Positions 1 through 8,190 are shown, counted from the first letter of the stretch. The stretch is DNA of 64,000 nt from Clostridia bacterium (GCA_016287245.1 JAEEWG010000005.1:1-64000); one strand, 5' to 3'. Numbers and translations: made by a program. The notes: generated by a model not told the origin, from the letters alone.

Positions 1-401
1 ATACGGTCTACGGCAAACAGGAAAGCATCTTCTTTATCCGCACCCGGCATAAGCGTGTCGAGCATCTGATCGAGTGTGTCTCCGTCAGCACCGGCCGCGG
101 TCATTTCCAGCGCGAAAAGCACTGAGTCGGAGGAGATGAGGAAATTTTCTTCTCCGGATTCTTCCGCGCAGCGTTTGGCCAACCCGAGAACAAACTCGGA
201 GTATGCTTTCTTCAGATCTTCATCGTCTGACTTTGATTTGGCGCTCTTTCCCGAAACCAGCTCAAAGATCGCATCGTTGCCATTGTCCTTATCGATCGTG
301 GCAAGACCTGATTTGGTTTTTGTTTTGTTCGCGCATCCGCTTGCTGTTGACAGCAGAATGGAGGAAATAAGTATACCTACAAACAGTTTTTTTGCTTTCA
401 T
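1..401 (-). CDS. Serpin-family lipoprotein (N-terminal part; runs off window edge)
   Basis: Reading the minus strand from ATG at 399-401 gives an open frame to the window edge, so the C-terminus, including the reactive-centre loop, is missing. The product starts with a lysine-rich signal peptide and a lipobox ending LSTASGC, so it is probably a membrane-anchored lipoprotein. After a charged linker comes NFLISSDSVLFALEMTAAGA followed by GDTLDQMLDTL, which matches the conserved N-terminal serpin stretch (usually N-V-x-x-S-P-x-S-I-x-x-A-L-x-M-x-x-x-G-A). Serpins trap serine or cysteine proteases through a suicide loop; exported bacterial serpins usually act on host or competitor proteases. The RBS GGGGTGAC precedes the ATG. 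The gene diverges from the histidine kinase at 554. Inhibitor activity cannot be judged without the loop. Confidence 0.8.
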   Translation of the reverse strand, partial: MKAKKLFVGILISSILLSTASGCANKTKTKSGLATIDKDNGNDAIFELVSGKSAKSKSDDEDLKKAYSEFVLGLAKRCAEESGEENFLISSDSVLFALEMTAAGADGDTLDQMLDTLMPGADKEDAFLFAVDR

Positions 402-464
402 GTATGTCACCCCTTTTCTCAGTTACATATTAGACGAGGGGAGAAAGGATACTGTTGCAAAATG

Positions 465-473
465 TGCTATTAT
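465..473 (+). promoter_or_regulatory. Extended -10 promoter element for the 554 kinase gene
   Basis: TGCTATTAT fits an extended -10 (TGn plus a TATAAT-like hexamer), about 80 bases before the TTG start at 554. No good -35 is visible at 17 bp. The same TGCTATAAT-like motif precedes several other genes in this window. Confidence 0.4.
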
Positions 474-553
474 GATGAAAGAAAATATAAATGGCTGCCG
501 GAGCGTGGGTATATAGATTCCGTAGCCAAGTCCGAACCGGTGGGGAGAATCTT

Positions 554-1681
554 TTGGAACGGTTGAAGAATCATTATTTTGTGCTGGTGCGCCTCTTTCT
601 GATGGTCACTTTCTGCGCTTATGGTTTCGTTGAGAGACCGGAGAATACGCAGGTGTCTGCCTGGGTGCTCTTTCTGATGGCGATGTACCTTGCTTCCATG
701 TGTATTTTTGAGATCGTCCCCAGGAAATACAGATTCATCCTTCTGATCATGGCTTCCGGCTTTTTCTCGGCGCTGATGGCCATCGGCGAGACGGGGTTCA
801 TGCTTCTGGGATTCGTTATAGCATACGATTTCCTGTCGCTGTTTGAATCACTTGATGCGAAGATCTATCTGATTCCTGTTGTCGGTTTTCTTTTGCCGGG
901 ACCAATCAATATCGTCACGCGGCTGATCGCAGTTTCGCTTACAGCCATCGTTTATCTGCAGCATAATTATATTATCCGGTCCTACAAAAAGCAGATGCTT
1001 GAAGACACGATCAACGAGCAGAACTTAAAGCGTGATATGCAGCAGAAGGAATACGCCGCGAAGATGGAGCAGAGAAAGAGCATGATCATGGCGGAAAACC
1101 AGATCCTCGAAGAGCGTGCGACACTTTCACAGACGCTTCACGACAAACTCGGACATAACATCAACGGATCCGTATATCAGCTCGAGGCCGCCAAGGTCCT
1201 TCTTTCCAAGGATCCGGAGAAATCCGGAAGCATCATCCAGGTGGTCATCGATCAGCTCCGCTCCGGTATGGATGAGATCCGGGGCATCTTAAGAAAAGAA
1301 CGCCCGGAGAAGAGACAGCTGGCGATGCTCCAGTTATATAAGCTATGTGAGGATTGTAACGGGAAAGGCGTGCAGACAGAGCTTTCGACGGAAGGAGATA
1401 CCGCACTGATCTCCGATGCCACCTGGGAAGTCATCCTTGATAATGCTTTTGAATCGATATCCAATTCCATGAAATACAGTAAATGCAGCCACATCGATAT
1501 CGGTCTTTTCGTCATGAACCAGAGGGTGCGTGTTTCGATTGCCGACGACGGAGTGGGCTGCCCGCAGATAAAGGACGGCATGGGCATCTCCGGCATGCGT
1601 CAGCGTGTACGCGCCTGTGGAGGCACGATCAGTTTTGAGACTGACCCGGGCTTTACCGTGACCATGCTGCTTCCGCTTTGA
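554..1681 (+). CDS. Membrane sensor histidine kinase (HisKA_3 / LuxR-type two-component)
   Basis: A 375-aa sensor kinase. About five hydrophobic segments fill residues 8-160, then a coiled coil leads to the HisKA_3 dimerisation box with the phospho-acceptor in LHDKLGHN (about His196). The HATPase domain shows an N-box (DNAFESISNSMKYS), DDGVGC and GMGISGMRQR. This is the LiaS/DesK/NarX class, whose partners carry LuxR-type HTH outputs. TTG at 554 is chosen because GGGGAG at 542-547 lies six bases upstream; the longer frame from 491 lacks a ribosome site. The response regulator follows 32 bases downstream. There is no obvious extracellular sensor domain, so the membrane segments probably sense the signal, perhaps envelope stress (inference). 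Confidence 0.88.
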   Translation: MERLKNHYFVLVRLFLMVTFCAYGFVERPENTQVSAWVLFLMAMYLASMCIFEIVPRKYRFILLIMASGFFSALMAIGETGFMLLGFVIAYDFLSLFESLDAKIYLIPVVGFLLPGPINIVTRLIAVSLTAIVYLQHNYIIRSYKKQMLEDTINEQNLKRDMQQKEYAAKMEQRKSMIMAENQILEERATLSQTLHDKLGHNINGSVYQLEAAKVLLSKDPEKSGSIIQVVIDQLRSGMDEIRGILRKERPEKRQLAMLQLYKLCEDCNGKGVQTELSTEGDTALISDATWEVILDNAFESISNSMKYSKCSHIDIGLFVMNQRVRVSIADDGVGCPQIKDGMGISGMRQRVRACGGTISFETDPGFTVTMLLPL

Positions 1682-1713
1682 TGCCGGAAAATGAGAAGTG
1701 CAGGAGGAGTAAA

Positions 1714-2349
1714 ATGGAGAAAATAAAAGTCATCATCGCAGACGACAGCGATTTTGTAAGAGACGGCATGAAGATCATCCTCGATGTGGACGACGATTTC
1801 GAGGTGCTGGGCTGCGCAAAAAACGGACGCGAAGCCATCGAGATCGCCGAGAAGAATAAGCCGGATGTCTTCCTCATGGATATCCAGATGCCGGAGATGG
1901 ACGGGATCGAAGCGACGGCGGAGATCGTGAAAAAAGACCTCGGGAAAGTCCTGATCCTGACGACTTTCGATGACGATGATCTCGTTCGAAAAGCCCTCGG
2001 AAACGGCGCGAAGGGGTATCTGATCAAGAACCATACCCCGGAGCATTTAAAGCAGATGATCAAATCGGTCTATGCGGGATCCGGGGTCATGGAAGAAAAC
2101 CTTCTTCAGTCCATCACGAAGAATTCCGGATCCTCCATGGCCGCAAAAGGCTTTGATGAGACGGGATACACCGAGCGGGAACTCGAGATCGTCCGTGCCG
2201 TTGCTGACGGGCTTTCCAATAAAGAGATCGCAGGTAAACTCTTTATCTCCGAAGGCACCGTCAAGAATTACATCACCTCGATCCTGGCCAAAGAAGGACT
2301 GTCCCACAGGACCGCGCTTGCCGTGTACTATATCACCGGTAAGAAGTGA
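1714..2349 (+). CDS. NarL/FixJ-type response regulator, partner of the 554 kinase
   Basis: A 211-aa DNA-binding response regulator. The receiver domain (1-120) has the acidic pair DD at 10-11, phospho-acceptor Asp56 in FLMDIQMPEMDG, and the conserved Thr/Lys region. A LuxR-type helix-turn-helix fills about 148-205 (TERELEIVRAVADGLSNKEI, SEGTVKNYI). ATG at 1714 is preceded by AGGAGGAG; an upstream in-frame ATG at 1678 overlaps the kinase stop and has no such site. It forms a two-gene operon with the kinase. Targets are unknown; autoregulation or a nearby envelope gene is plausible. Confidence 0.92.
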   Translation: MEKIKVIIADDSDFVRDGMKIILDVDDDFEVLGCAKNGREAIEIAEKNKPDVFLMDIQMPEMDGIEATAEIVKKDLGKVLILTTFDDDDLVRKALGNGAKGYLIKNHTPEHLKQMIKSVYAGSGVMEENLLQSITKNSGSSMAAKGFDETGYTERELEIVRAVADGLSNKEIAGKLFISEGTVKNYITSILAKEGLSHRTALAVYYITGKK

Positions 2350-2359
2350 TTTTCTTCAT

Positions 2360-2388
2360 TTGACCAAAGAGATAAAAAATGATACCAT
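2360..2388 (+). promoter_or_regulatory. Promoter of tRNA-Leu
   Basis: TTGACC (2360-2365), 17-bp spacer, TACCAT (2383-2388). The predicted start of transcription lies about 15-20 bases before the mature tRNA. Confidence 0.6.
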
Positions 2389-2411
2389 CACATGTGCTTT
2401 TTAAGAAATAA

Positions 2412-2494
2412 GCGGATGTGGTGAAATTGGCAGACACGCTGGATTTAGGTTCCAGTACGAAAGTGTGCAGGTTCAAGTCCTGTCATCCGCACCA
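2412..2494 (+). tRNA. tRNA-Leu (anticodon UAG)
   Basis: An 83-base class II tRNA. The acceptor arm pairs GCGGATG with CATCCGC, followed by discriminator A and an encoded CCA (2492-2494). The anticodon stem CTGGA/TCCAG holds the loop TTTAGGT, giving anticodon TAG (reads CUA). The T arm carries GTTCAAGTCC. It has its own promoter and terminator and is not clustered with other tRNAs. Confidence 0.97.
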
Positions 2495-2507
2495 GATCAC
2501 ATGAAAA

Positions 2508-2554
2508 TACCCCCGTTCTTGTAAAATTCTGTACAGGAAACGGGGGTACTTTTG
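2508..2554 (+). terminator. Rho-independent terminator after tRNA-Leu
   Basis: TACCCCCGTT (2508-2517) pairs perfectly with AACGGGGGTA (2539-2548), followed by CTTTTG. The loop is 21 bases. Confidence 0.75.
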
Positions 2555-2578
2555 TGTGAGGCTACAAAGAAACGATAA

Positions 2579-3757
2579 TCAGTTTATGAAACAGTCTTTC
2601 GTGATAAGTGTAAGAAATGCCTTGAGGGAATCCACGTCGATTCTTTCGTCATTACGGCTATGAAGGTAACAGAGGTAACGCGTGCCATCGATTGAGAAGA
2701 CGAATTCCTGTGCGCCGTTAAGTGTGTTTTCACGCATCCTGATATCATCGGCATCTTCCCAGTCCGTATCATATTCAGCTTTTTGAAGATATGAATCCTC
2801 CGGATCCGGCACGATGGCGAAAGACTCGATCCGGCTTCCCTTTCTTGTTTCCAGATTGATGGTTTTCCCGCTGATCGACAGAATATGGCCGAAGCTTGTA
2901 ATATGTTTTCCGCCAAAGACAGGGATGTTCACGAACTTATCGTAGATATACGGTTCAATGCCGTCATCCGGGCTCAGATGATCAAAAAGGACCGAGGAAT
3001 AACGGACAAAATTCTGTCTGTCCTCGTCTTTATATTCATCATCCCGATATAAGATCTGGTGCCTGGTGTAAAAGACATTTCCGCCGATGATCCTGGCATA
3101 GTAAAGCCCCTCCTCGCTTCTGGCCGGAGGCATCCTCTTCACCGTGGCAAACAGGTGATCGTCCGCCTGTTCGACGATCGTGATCCGCGGCGCGTCCGGT
3201 TCATCCGGAGAATAATACCCCATGTTGCCGACATAGATCTGACCAAGGTTTTTCACAAATTCGTCGAAGGATGAGCATCCGGCATCGAAAAGATTGACAT
3301 AAGAGACCTCGCCATCAATTCTCTTTCCGTCTGACCCGAGAAAAGAGACGCTGTTATTATCCATGAAGAGTCTGTTCCCATAGTCTGCACAGTAGAATTC
3401 GTGGGTCATCCGAAGTTCTTCGCATGCGGTATAGATCAGTGTCGAGTGGCCTGCAACGAAGGCATATTTCTTCAAAGCGTCTTCCATGGTGTAATTCTCT
3501 TTCAGCGCCCGGCTCGGATCCCAGTACACGACACTTCCCGGAAGATCCGGTTCATCGGACTCTTCGCGCGTCCCGGTCGGCACGACCAGTTTGTATGCAT
3601 TCGTATCAAGCGTCTGATAGGTTACACTTTCGTTTGCATTCGTATCATGCGTCTTATTGGTTACACTTCCGGTCTTTTTGCAGCCAGTCACGGGGATAAG
3701 AATAGACAGGAAAAGAAACGCTGCCATAAGAAGTTTTACCTGCTTTTTCATGATCAT
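2579..3757 (-). CDS. Hypothetical lipoprotein
   Basis: A 392-aa exported protein of unknown function. A signal peptide (residues 1-25) ends in the lipobox VTGC, so the mature protein probably starts at Cys26 and is membrane-anchored. A low-complexity linker follows, containing a 13-residue duplication (SVTNKTHDTNANE then SVTYQTLDTNAYK). The remainder is mixed alpha/beta with no motif I recognise; its C-terminal part resembles small lipoproteins that carry a stress- or surface-associated domain, but I cannot name a family. Two close starts exist: ATG 3757 and ATG 3751; GTGAGG fits the second better. The gene converges on tRNA-Leu and lies downstream of the broken dus gene on the same strand. 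Confidence 0.75.
   Translation of the reverse strand: MIMKKQVKLLMAAFLFLSILIPVTGCKKTGSVTNKTHDTNANESVTYQTLDTNAYKLVVPTGTREESDEPDLPGSVVYWDPSRALKENYTMEDALKKYAFVAGHSTLIYTACEELRMTHEFYCADYGNRLFMDNNSVSFLGSDGKRIDGEVSYVNLFDAGCSSFDEFVKNLGQIYVGNMGYYSPDEPDAPRITIVEQADDHLFATVKRMPPARSEEGLYYARIIGGNVFYTRHQILYRDDEYKDEDRQNFVRYSSVLFDHLSPDDGIEPYIYDKFVNIPVFGGKHITSFGHILSISGKTINLETRKGSRIESFAIVPDPEDSYLQKAEYDTDWEDADDIRMRENTLNGAQEFVFSIDGTRYLCYLHSRNDERIDVDSLKAFLTLITKDCFIN
3590..3667 (-). repeat. In-frame 39-bp tandem duplication in the lipoprotein linker
   Basis: Two adjacent 39-base units encode SVTNKTHDTNANE and SVTYQTLDTNAYK. It looks like a recent, diverged slip duplication that lengthens the linker between the lipid anchor and the folded domain. 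Confidence 0.7.
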
Positions 3758-3976
3758 TACCTCACTTGTTTTTCAGCCTTCACCACACTAATCAATATAT
3801 TTGAGGGGAGCGTCACGAAGCTCTTGAGAAAAGTATTTCTGTGCACCAATTGCTGTAATTTTTTAAATGCTAGAGAGGATCTTGTGAAGATGCCGAAAAA
3901 GAAGTCTTTTGATGAGCGGGCCTGGTTCAACTCGTTTCCGTCTTCCTGACACGCTTCGTATATAAAGATAACTAAT
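3758..3976. other. Intergenic stretch with no supported gene
   Basis: About 220 bases between the lipoprotein gene and the dus pseudogene, both on the minus strand. It is AT-richer than its flanks. Open frames exist on both strands but lack ribosome sites and protein-like composition. It probably holds the promoter of the lipoprotein gene; I see no clear hexamers and no strong terminator. Confidence 0.4.
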
Positions 3977-4918
3977 TTATTCAGCCAAAAGAATACGGGA
4001 TACAGTTTCCTCGTATTCCGGGTATTTCTTTGCTTTGAAAAGGCGCTTGAAGTCGCGTTCTTTCCCATCGAAAAGAACCTGCCAATAGGTCCATAGCTCC
4101 CTCATTTTATATAGCACGTTGATGTCGGGGGACATGACTTTCTGATACTCGTGATAAAGAGTGTCGTGTAATCTCTCCAGTTTCTGAAGGTCAGTATCCG
4201 AAGAGAATCCTTTGAGTTTTCCAGAAAGATCCGGATCCGATACGAGGCCTCTGCCCAGCATGACGGGATCAGGGGTACTTTTAAATGCCCGGGATACCTC
4301 TTCGTAGTCGGAAGAAGAAAAGATGTTTCCGTTATACACCAGAGGACATTTTATATGCTCCAGAGCATATGCGTAGTATTCTTTTCGGATCTCGCCCTTA
4401 TAAAAGTCAGTTCTTATCCTGGGGTGCACGATCAGTTCGCTCAATGGGAAAGCATTGAAAATATCTGTAAGCGCATAAAACTCCTCCGGATCGCTGAAGC
4501 CGAGCCTTGTTTTGATCGAGATCTTCATGCCGTCGGATTCGGAATAAGAGAAGATGTCATCCAGAAAACTTTGAAGGGCAGACGTGTCCTTGAGAAATCC
4601 CGCGCCCTTGCCTTTGGCACAAACGGTTCCCGAAGGACAACCGAGATTCAGATTTACCTCTTTATACCCCATCGACTTGATCTCTTTGGCCGATTCGATA
4701 AAATGGTCTGACCGGCAGGTCAGAATCTGGGGGACCAGCTATATCCCTTTATTATTCTCGGGAGTGATATCCTTCCTCTCCCGAGGCGTGATCGGGCAGT
4801 TTTCCGCCGGAGTAATGAACGGCGCGAAGTACTTGTCCACGTGACCGTAGATCTCGCTGTATGCTTTACGGAATATATATGTTGTAACGCCTTCGAGCGG
4901 GGCGAAGTAAATCTTCAT
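3977..4918 (-). pseudogene. tRNA-dihydrouridine synthase (Dus) interrupted by in-frame amber codon
   Basis: From ATG at 4916-4918 the minus strand encodes MKIYFAPLEGVTTYIFRKAY, the FMN-binding start of Dus enzymes, then hits TAG at codon 60 (4739-4741). The same frame continues directly with LVPQILTCRSDHFIESAKEI and NLNLGCPSGTV, holding the catalytic Cys of the family, to a stop at 3977. Without the TAG the protein would be 313 residues, a normal Dus length. Dus reduces uridine to dihydrouridine in tRNA D-loops using FMN. No frame change is involved, only one nonsense codon. Possibilities are a real pseudogene, a sequencing error, or a downstream restart (for example ATG 4672), which would lack the FMN-binding N-terminus. 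Confidence 0.85.
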
Positions 4919-5039
4919 TCGATCTTTTTTGATCCTCCATAACCGGCTTTCGTGATGACACGAATCTATTCAAGCACGAATTCATCGTATTGTCACCATT
5001 TAAGGAAAATGGAAAGGCATGATTCACATTTGCGAAAAA

Positions 5040-5085
5040 GTTCCATATAGAACCTTGACGGACAATAGTTCCATATAGTACTATT
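5040..5085 (+). promoter_or_regulatory. Paired MarR-type operator overlapping the marR promoter
   Basis: The 11-mer GTTCCATATAG occurs at 5040-5050 and again at 5068-5078, 28 bp apart. The first copy sits in the dyad GTTC-CATATA-GAAC; the second in AATAGT (5064-5069) and ACTATT (5080-5085). They flank the -35 and cover the -10, as expected for autorepression by the MarR protein encoded next. Confidence 0.6.
5055..5084 (+). promoter_or_regulatory. Promoter of the marR-flavin reductase-hydrolase operon
   Basis: TTGACG (5055-5060), 18-bp spacer, TACTAT (5079-5084). The -10 lies inside the second operator copy. Confidence 0.6.
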
Positions 5086-5117
5086 TATTCGTAGACCTTA
5101 TATGCTCCGGAGGCTAT

Positions 5118-5576
5118 ATGGAATCAAGAACAGGCTTTTTAATCTCACAGATCAAGCAGGTGCAGTCGCGCATTTTCCAGCGTCTGCTTCAGGAAAGCGG
5201 CGTGGAGGAATTCAACGGGCCGCAGGGACATATTCTTTATGTCCTCTGGCAGAAGGATGAAGTTCCGATCGTCGAGCTTTCGCAGAAGACCGGGCTGGCC
5301 AAGAATACGCTTACGGCTATGCTTGGGCGAATGGAAGAGCAGGGCCTGATCGGGAGAAGATCTGCCGAATTTGACAAAAGACAGTCACTGATCGTTCTGA
5401 CGGAAAAGGCCCGCGCACTTCAGGGAAAGTACGATGAAGTATCCCGGAAGATGAACGAGATCTTTTACAGGGATTTTTCGGAAAAGGAAGTGGAGAAAAT
5501 AGATCAGTTCCTCGACCGGATCCTACTAAATCTCGAACAGTCAGAACGCAGTTCCAAAAGTGGAAAGGAAGAATAA
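5118..5576 (+). CDS. MarR-family transcriptional regulator
   Basis: A 152-aa winged-helix regulator. The central region has the MarR recognition helix (ELSQKTGLAKNTLTAMLGRM) and the beta-wing with DKRQSLIVLTEKA, the family signature D-x-R; flanking helices form the dimer. RBS GGAGG lies just before the ATG. The gene heads an operon with a flavin-reductase-like protein and a hydrolase, and two repeated operator half-sites overlap its promoter. MarR proteins typically release DNA on binding a phenolic, oxidant or similar small molecule. The context suggests control of a flavoenzyme/hydrolase pair that handles such a compound; the ligand is unknown. Confidence 0.92.
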   Translation: MESRTGFLISQIKQVQSRIFQRLLQESGVEEFNGPQGHILYVLWQKDEVPIVELSQKTGLAKNTLTAMLGRMEEQGLIGRRSAEFDKRQSLIVLTEKARALQGKYDEVSRKMNEIFYRDFSEKEVEKIDQFLDRILLNLEQSERSSKSGKEE

Positions 5577-5577
5577 T

Positions 5578-6183
5578 ATGTCAAAAGTAAAAGTAAAGAA
5601 TTATAACGATTTTTGCCCGCAGCAGCTGTTTTTATATGGTACTTACCGGGAAGATGGGACCCCGAATTTCGGACTATTCTGCTGGTTCAGCTATCTTCAC
5701 GCGCCGGAATTAAAAGATGAAGGTGCCGGAATGGGCGTTATGGCCTGCATTGGCGGTGAGAAACTCACCAAGGATCTTATCCGTAAAAACGGTGTATTCT
5801 CCGCAAATCTTGTCACGGAAGAGCTGCTTCCTCTTGCGGACTACTATGGAATCGTCGGCGGAAGAGAGCACGAAGATAAAATGCGCTTTTCGCCTACCGT
5901 TGAAAAGGGGATCGTCCTTAATGTGCCGACGATTGCCGAAAGTCCGTTAAGTATGGAACTTCAGGTATTCCAGGAGATCCATCTGGAAAGTGGAAGTGAT
6001 GTTTTCCTCTGTAAGATCATGGGCGAGACGATGAGAGAAGATCTGACAGATAAAGATGTACCTTTTATCGACAGATTCAAGTCAGTAAATCAGGTTCTAA
6101 GTGGCGGCGAAATGCGTTATGTGAGTATGGACGGACGTGATCTCGGAGCCTGGGGCGAACCGATGAAGAGCCTGGAATCATGA
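5578..6183 (+). CDS. Flavin reductase-like (FMN-binding split-barrel) protein
   Basis: A 201-aa protein resembling the flavin reductase/FMN-binding split barrel family: an N-terminal strand region with TPNFGLFCWFSYLH, then MACIGGEKLTKDLIRKNGVF (the typical K-x-T-x-x-x-I-x-x-x-x-x-F pattern), and a C-terminal interface with the I-G-E-like CKIMGET strand. Members bind FMN and reduce flavin or small substrates, mostly as homodimers in the cytoplasm. The start at ATG 5578 (AAAGGAAG upstream) is one base after the MarR stop codon, so translation is coupled. The hydrolase follows at once. The substrate is not evident; an electron-transfer or detoxifying role fits MarR control. Confidence 0.82.
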   Translation: MSKVKVKNYNDFCPQQLFLYGTYREDGTPNFGLFCWFSYLHAPELKDEGAGMGVMACIGGEKLTKDLIRKNGVFSANLVTEELLPLADYYGIVGGREHEDKMRFSPTVEKGIVLNVPTIAESPLSMELQVFQEIHLESGSDVFLCKIMGETMREDLTDKDVPFIDRFKSVNQVLSGGEMRYVSMDGRDLGAWGEPMKSLES

Positions 6184-6202
6184 AGTGGAGGCAGAAGATC
6201 TT

Positions 6203-6937
6203 ATGCCGTATGCAGAAGTAAACGGACTCGATCTATACTACGAAGAGTTTGGAAGAGGAGAGACTGTACTGTTTTTACACAGTCACTTCAGCAGAGGACT
6301 TCTGGCCTTTTCCGGTCAGATCCTCCCGTTCTCCGGTCATTTCCGATGCCTGTTTCCGGATTTCCGCGGGCACGGAAGGACAAAGTGTGATGATCTTTCG
6401 TGGAACAGCCGGATGGTCGCAGATGACATGGCGATGTTTCTTGAAAAGCTCGGCATCGAAAAGGCCCACATCATCGGCTACAGTTGCGGTGCGTATGTTG
6501 GCTGCTACATGGCCGCAAAGTATCCGCAGAAGGTAAGAAGCCTTGTTACGATCGGCGGAGCGGCGCATCCGAGACCGGAAGGCGCGGAAGATTTCCTTCC
6601 GGAAAATCTTCTGAAGAACGGCTCTACTGATTTTATTGAAGACATTAAGGTCCGGCATATGGATGCGCACAAAGGAGACTGGCAGACATATCTAAGAAAT
6701 ACCGTGGAGGACTGGAAAACACAGCCCGGTCTTACTGATGATGAATGGAAGAAGATCACATGCCCTGCTTTCTTTATCAACGGTGAGAACGACCCTTTCG
6801 GAACTGTCGAGGAACTTAAAGAGAAAGTCCCGTACGCCAGGACCTACAAGGTGATCGGCGGCGGACACCGCCCGCATTTTGTGGGAGAACAGATCGACGA
6901 TATCAATGCAAAGATCTTAGCATTTCTTCTTGCGTGA
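6203..6937 (+). CDS. Alpha/beta-fold hydrolase
   Basis: A 244-aa alpha/beta hydrolase. It shows the oxyanion region FLHSHFS, the DFRGHGRT loop, nucleophile Ser94 in GYSCG, an acid at about Asp197 in NGENDPF and the histidine in GGGHRPH, so the triad looks complete. Such enzymes hydrolyse esters, amides or epoxides; the exact substrate is unknown. ATG 6203 is preferred, with GGAGG 11 bases upstream; an in-frame GTG at 6185 would start within the ribosome-site region. It is the third gene of the marR operon, a few bases after the flavin reductase stop. Confidence 0.9.
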   Translation: MPYAEVNGLDLYYEEFGRGETVLFLHSHFSRGLLAFSGQILPFSGHFRCLFPDFRGHGRTKCDDLSWNSRMVADDMAMFLEKLGIEKAHIIGYSCGAYVGCYMAAKYPQKVRSLVTIGGAAHPRPEGAEDFLPENLLKNGSTDFIEDIKVRHMDAHKGDWQTYLRNTVEDWKTQPGLTDDEWKKITCPAFFINGENDPFGTVEELKEKVPYARTYKVIGGGHRPHFVGEQIDDINAKILAFLLA

Positions 6938-6960
6938 CCCGCAGGGGAATGCTGTATAAT
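6930..6960 (+). promoter_or_regulatory. Probable promoter of the 7047 gene
   Basis: A perfect TATAAT (6955-6960) in the context TGCTGTATAAT, with a weak TTGCGT (6930-6935) 19 bp upstream. The leader before ATG 7047 is about 80 bases. Confidence 0.4.
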
Positions 6961-7046
6961 ATTTTTGATGTGTTTCTATCGGGAATAGGATGGCATCGTA
7001 AGGCAGCATTCGTATAGCGGCGTTTTAAAACGGGAAAGAGGTTACC

Positions 7047-8141
7047 ATGGGACTTTTTGGTGATAATGATGCAATTTATAAGCAGATCGACCAGCTTCAG
7101 GCGGAAGGGAAGTACGAGCAGATCTTGGAAAAGATCGAATCGGTTCCTGAAAAAAAGATGAGCAACAAGCTATGGTTTAAAAAGATCCAGGCGATGAATG
7201 CTCTCGGCCGTTTTAAAGAGGCCAGAAGAGAGATCGGACTTCTGTCCAAACGCTGCTCTGAACCCAAGGAAGATGCCATGCTTTTCTATCTGATGGGCAA
7301 TACCTTTGAATATAGCGGACATGCGCTGAAAGCCATGGAGTGCTATCGGAAAACACAGGAATTCGATCCCGGATTTGATGGTATCTCGGGCCGGATAGAC
7401 AGTTGCAGGGAGACGGCAAAGCAGGAATTCGGAAAGATAAAAGACGCTTTCGGCCAGATGTTTTCCGAAGTCGATGCGGCTTTTTCAGAAGCAAAAGACC
7501 AGAAGAAACTGGAATATCCGATTGCGCTGACTTATGCATCAATGATCGGTTCTTCTTTTATCCCGTCAGGCACAGGATTGAAACTTCCTCTCGATGACCC
7601 TTTCTTTAAATGCGAAGATAAGGATATCAATAAGAACGTCAAGGATTATCTGGAGAGAAAGTACGGAGTTTCCGATGTGAAGAGTCTTCAGCAGTGGTAC
7701 GGAAATAACCGCATGGCTCCGACGATCCAGGGGGTAAGAAATGCCCTTTCCAATAATATACCGATGCCTGTAGAGAAGATGGATGCCAAAAGTATCGCTT
7801 ACTTTGAATCGATCGTTTTCTCTCTGAATAGTCTGGAGGAGTTCCTTCCTGAAGAGGGCGTGATCGCCTGGGACTTTAATGTGGTGATCGCGCTCGCCCG
7901 TCTTCTGTTTGCGGTCGGATCGATCTCCAATACGGAGTTTGGCGAGGCTTCCTTATTCTTTACGGATGAATGTAAGAGAAACTTTTCTTCCTGGAAAGAC
8001 TATGCGCATTCAGTCATCATTGGCGGCTACTTTAATGCCCTGTTCGAGATGCAGTATGATGTATCGAACGCGACCATGTTCGGTACTGTGGCCAGCCGGA
8101 TCTGTAAGGAGAACTATCCGAAAGTAACATGGATCAATTAA
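7047..8141 (+). CDS. TPR-like plus DUF1266 protein
   Basis: A 364-aa cytoplasmic protein without signal peptide. Residues about 15-130 form helical repeats of TPR type (GKYEQILEKIE, MGNTFEYSGHALKAMECYRK). The C-terminal half fits DUF1266: AWDFNVVIALARLLFAVGSI, then a F...SSWKDYAHSVIIGGYF segment. DUF1266 proteins are of unknown function and are often seen among secretion- or immunity-linked neighbours. The RBS GAAAGAGG precedes ATG 7047. The next gene also carries a DUF1266-like region, so the pair probably arose by duplication and domain swap. Role unknown. Confidence 0.75.
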   Translation: MGLFGDNDAIYKQIDQLQAEGKYEQILEKIESVPEKKMSNKLWFKKIQAMNALGRFKEARREIGLLSKRCSEPKEDAMLFYLMGNTFEYSGHALKAMECYRKTQEFDPGFDGISGRIDSCRETAKQEFGKIKDAFGQMFSEVDAAFSEAKDQKKLEYPIALTYASMIGSSFIPSGTGLKLPLDDPFFKCEDKDINKNVKDYLERKYGVSDVKSLQQWYGNNRMAPTIQGVRNALSNNIPMPVEKMDAKSIAYFESIVFSLNSLEEFLPEEGVIAWDFNVVIALARLLFAVGSISNTEFGEASLFFTDECKRNFSSWKDYAHSVIIGGYFNALFEMQYDVSNATMFGTVASRICKENYPKVTWIN

Positions 8142-8190
8142 GTCCCAGGAGGAAGAAATGCTGAGTAAATAAGCTTCAGAAATAGAGTCG

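Noticed and set aside
76..516. Open frame on the plus strand over the serpin gene
   Set aside because: It is antisense to a clear serpin-type lipoprotein and has no ribosome site.
2412..2494. Possible integration site (att) at tRNA-Leu
   Set aside because: No integrase and no direct repeat of the tRNA 3' end were seen in the neighbouring sequence.
3757..4068. A 103-codon minus-strand frame between the lipoprotein and dus genes
   Set aside because: It overlaps the dus 3' end in another frame, lacks a ribosome site and has no recognisable motif.
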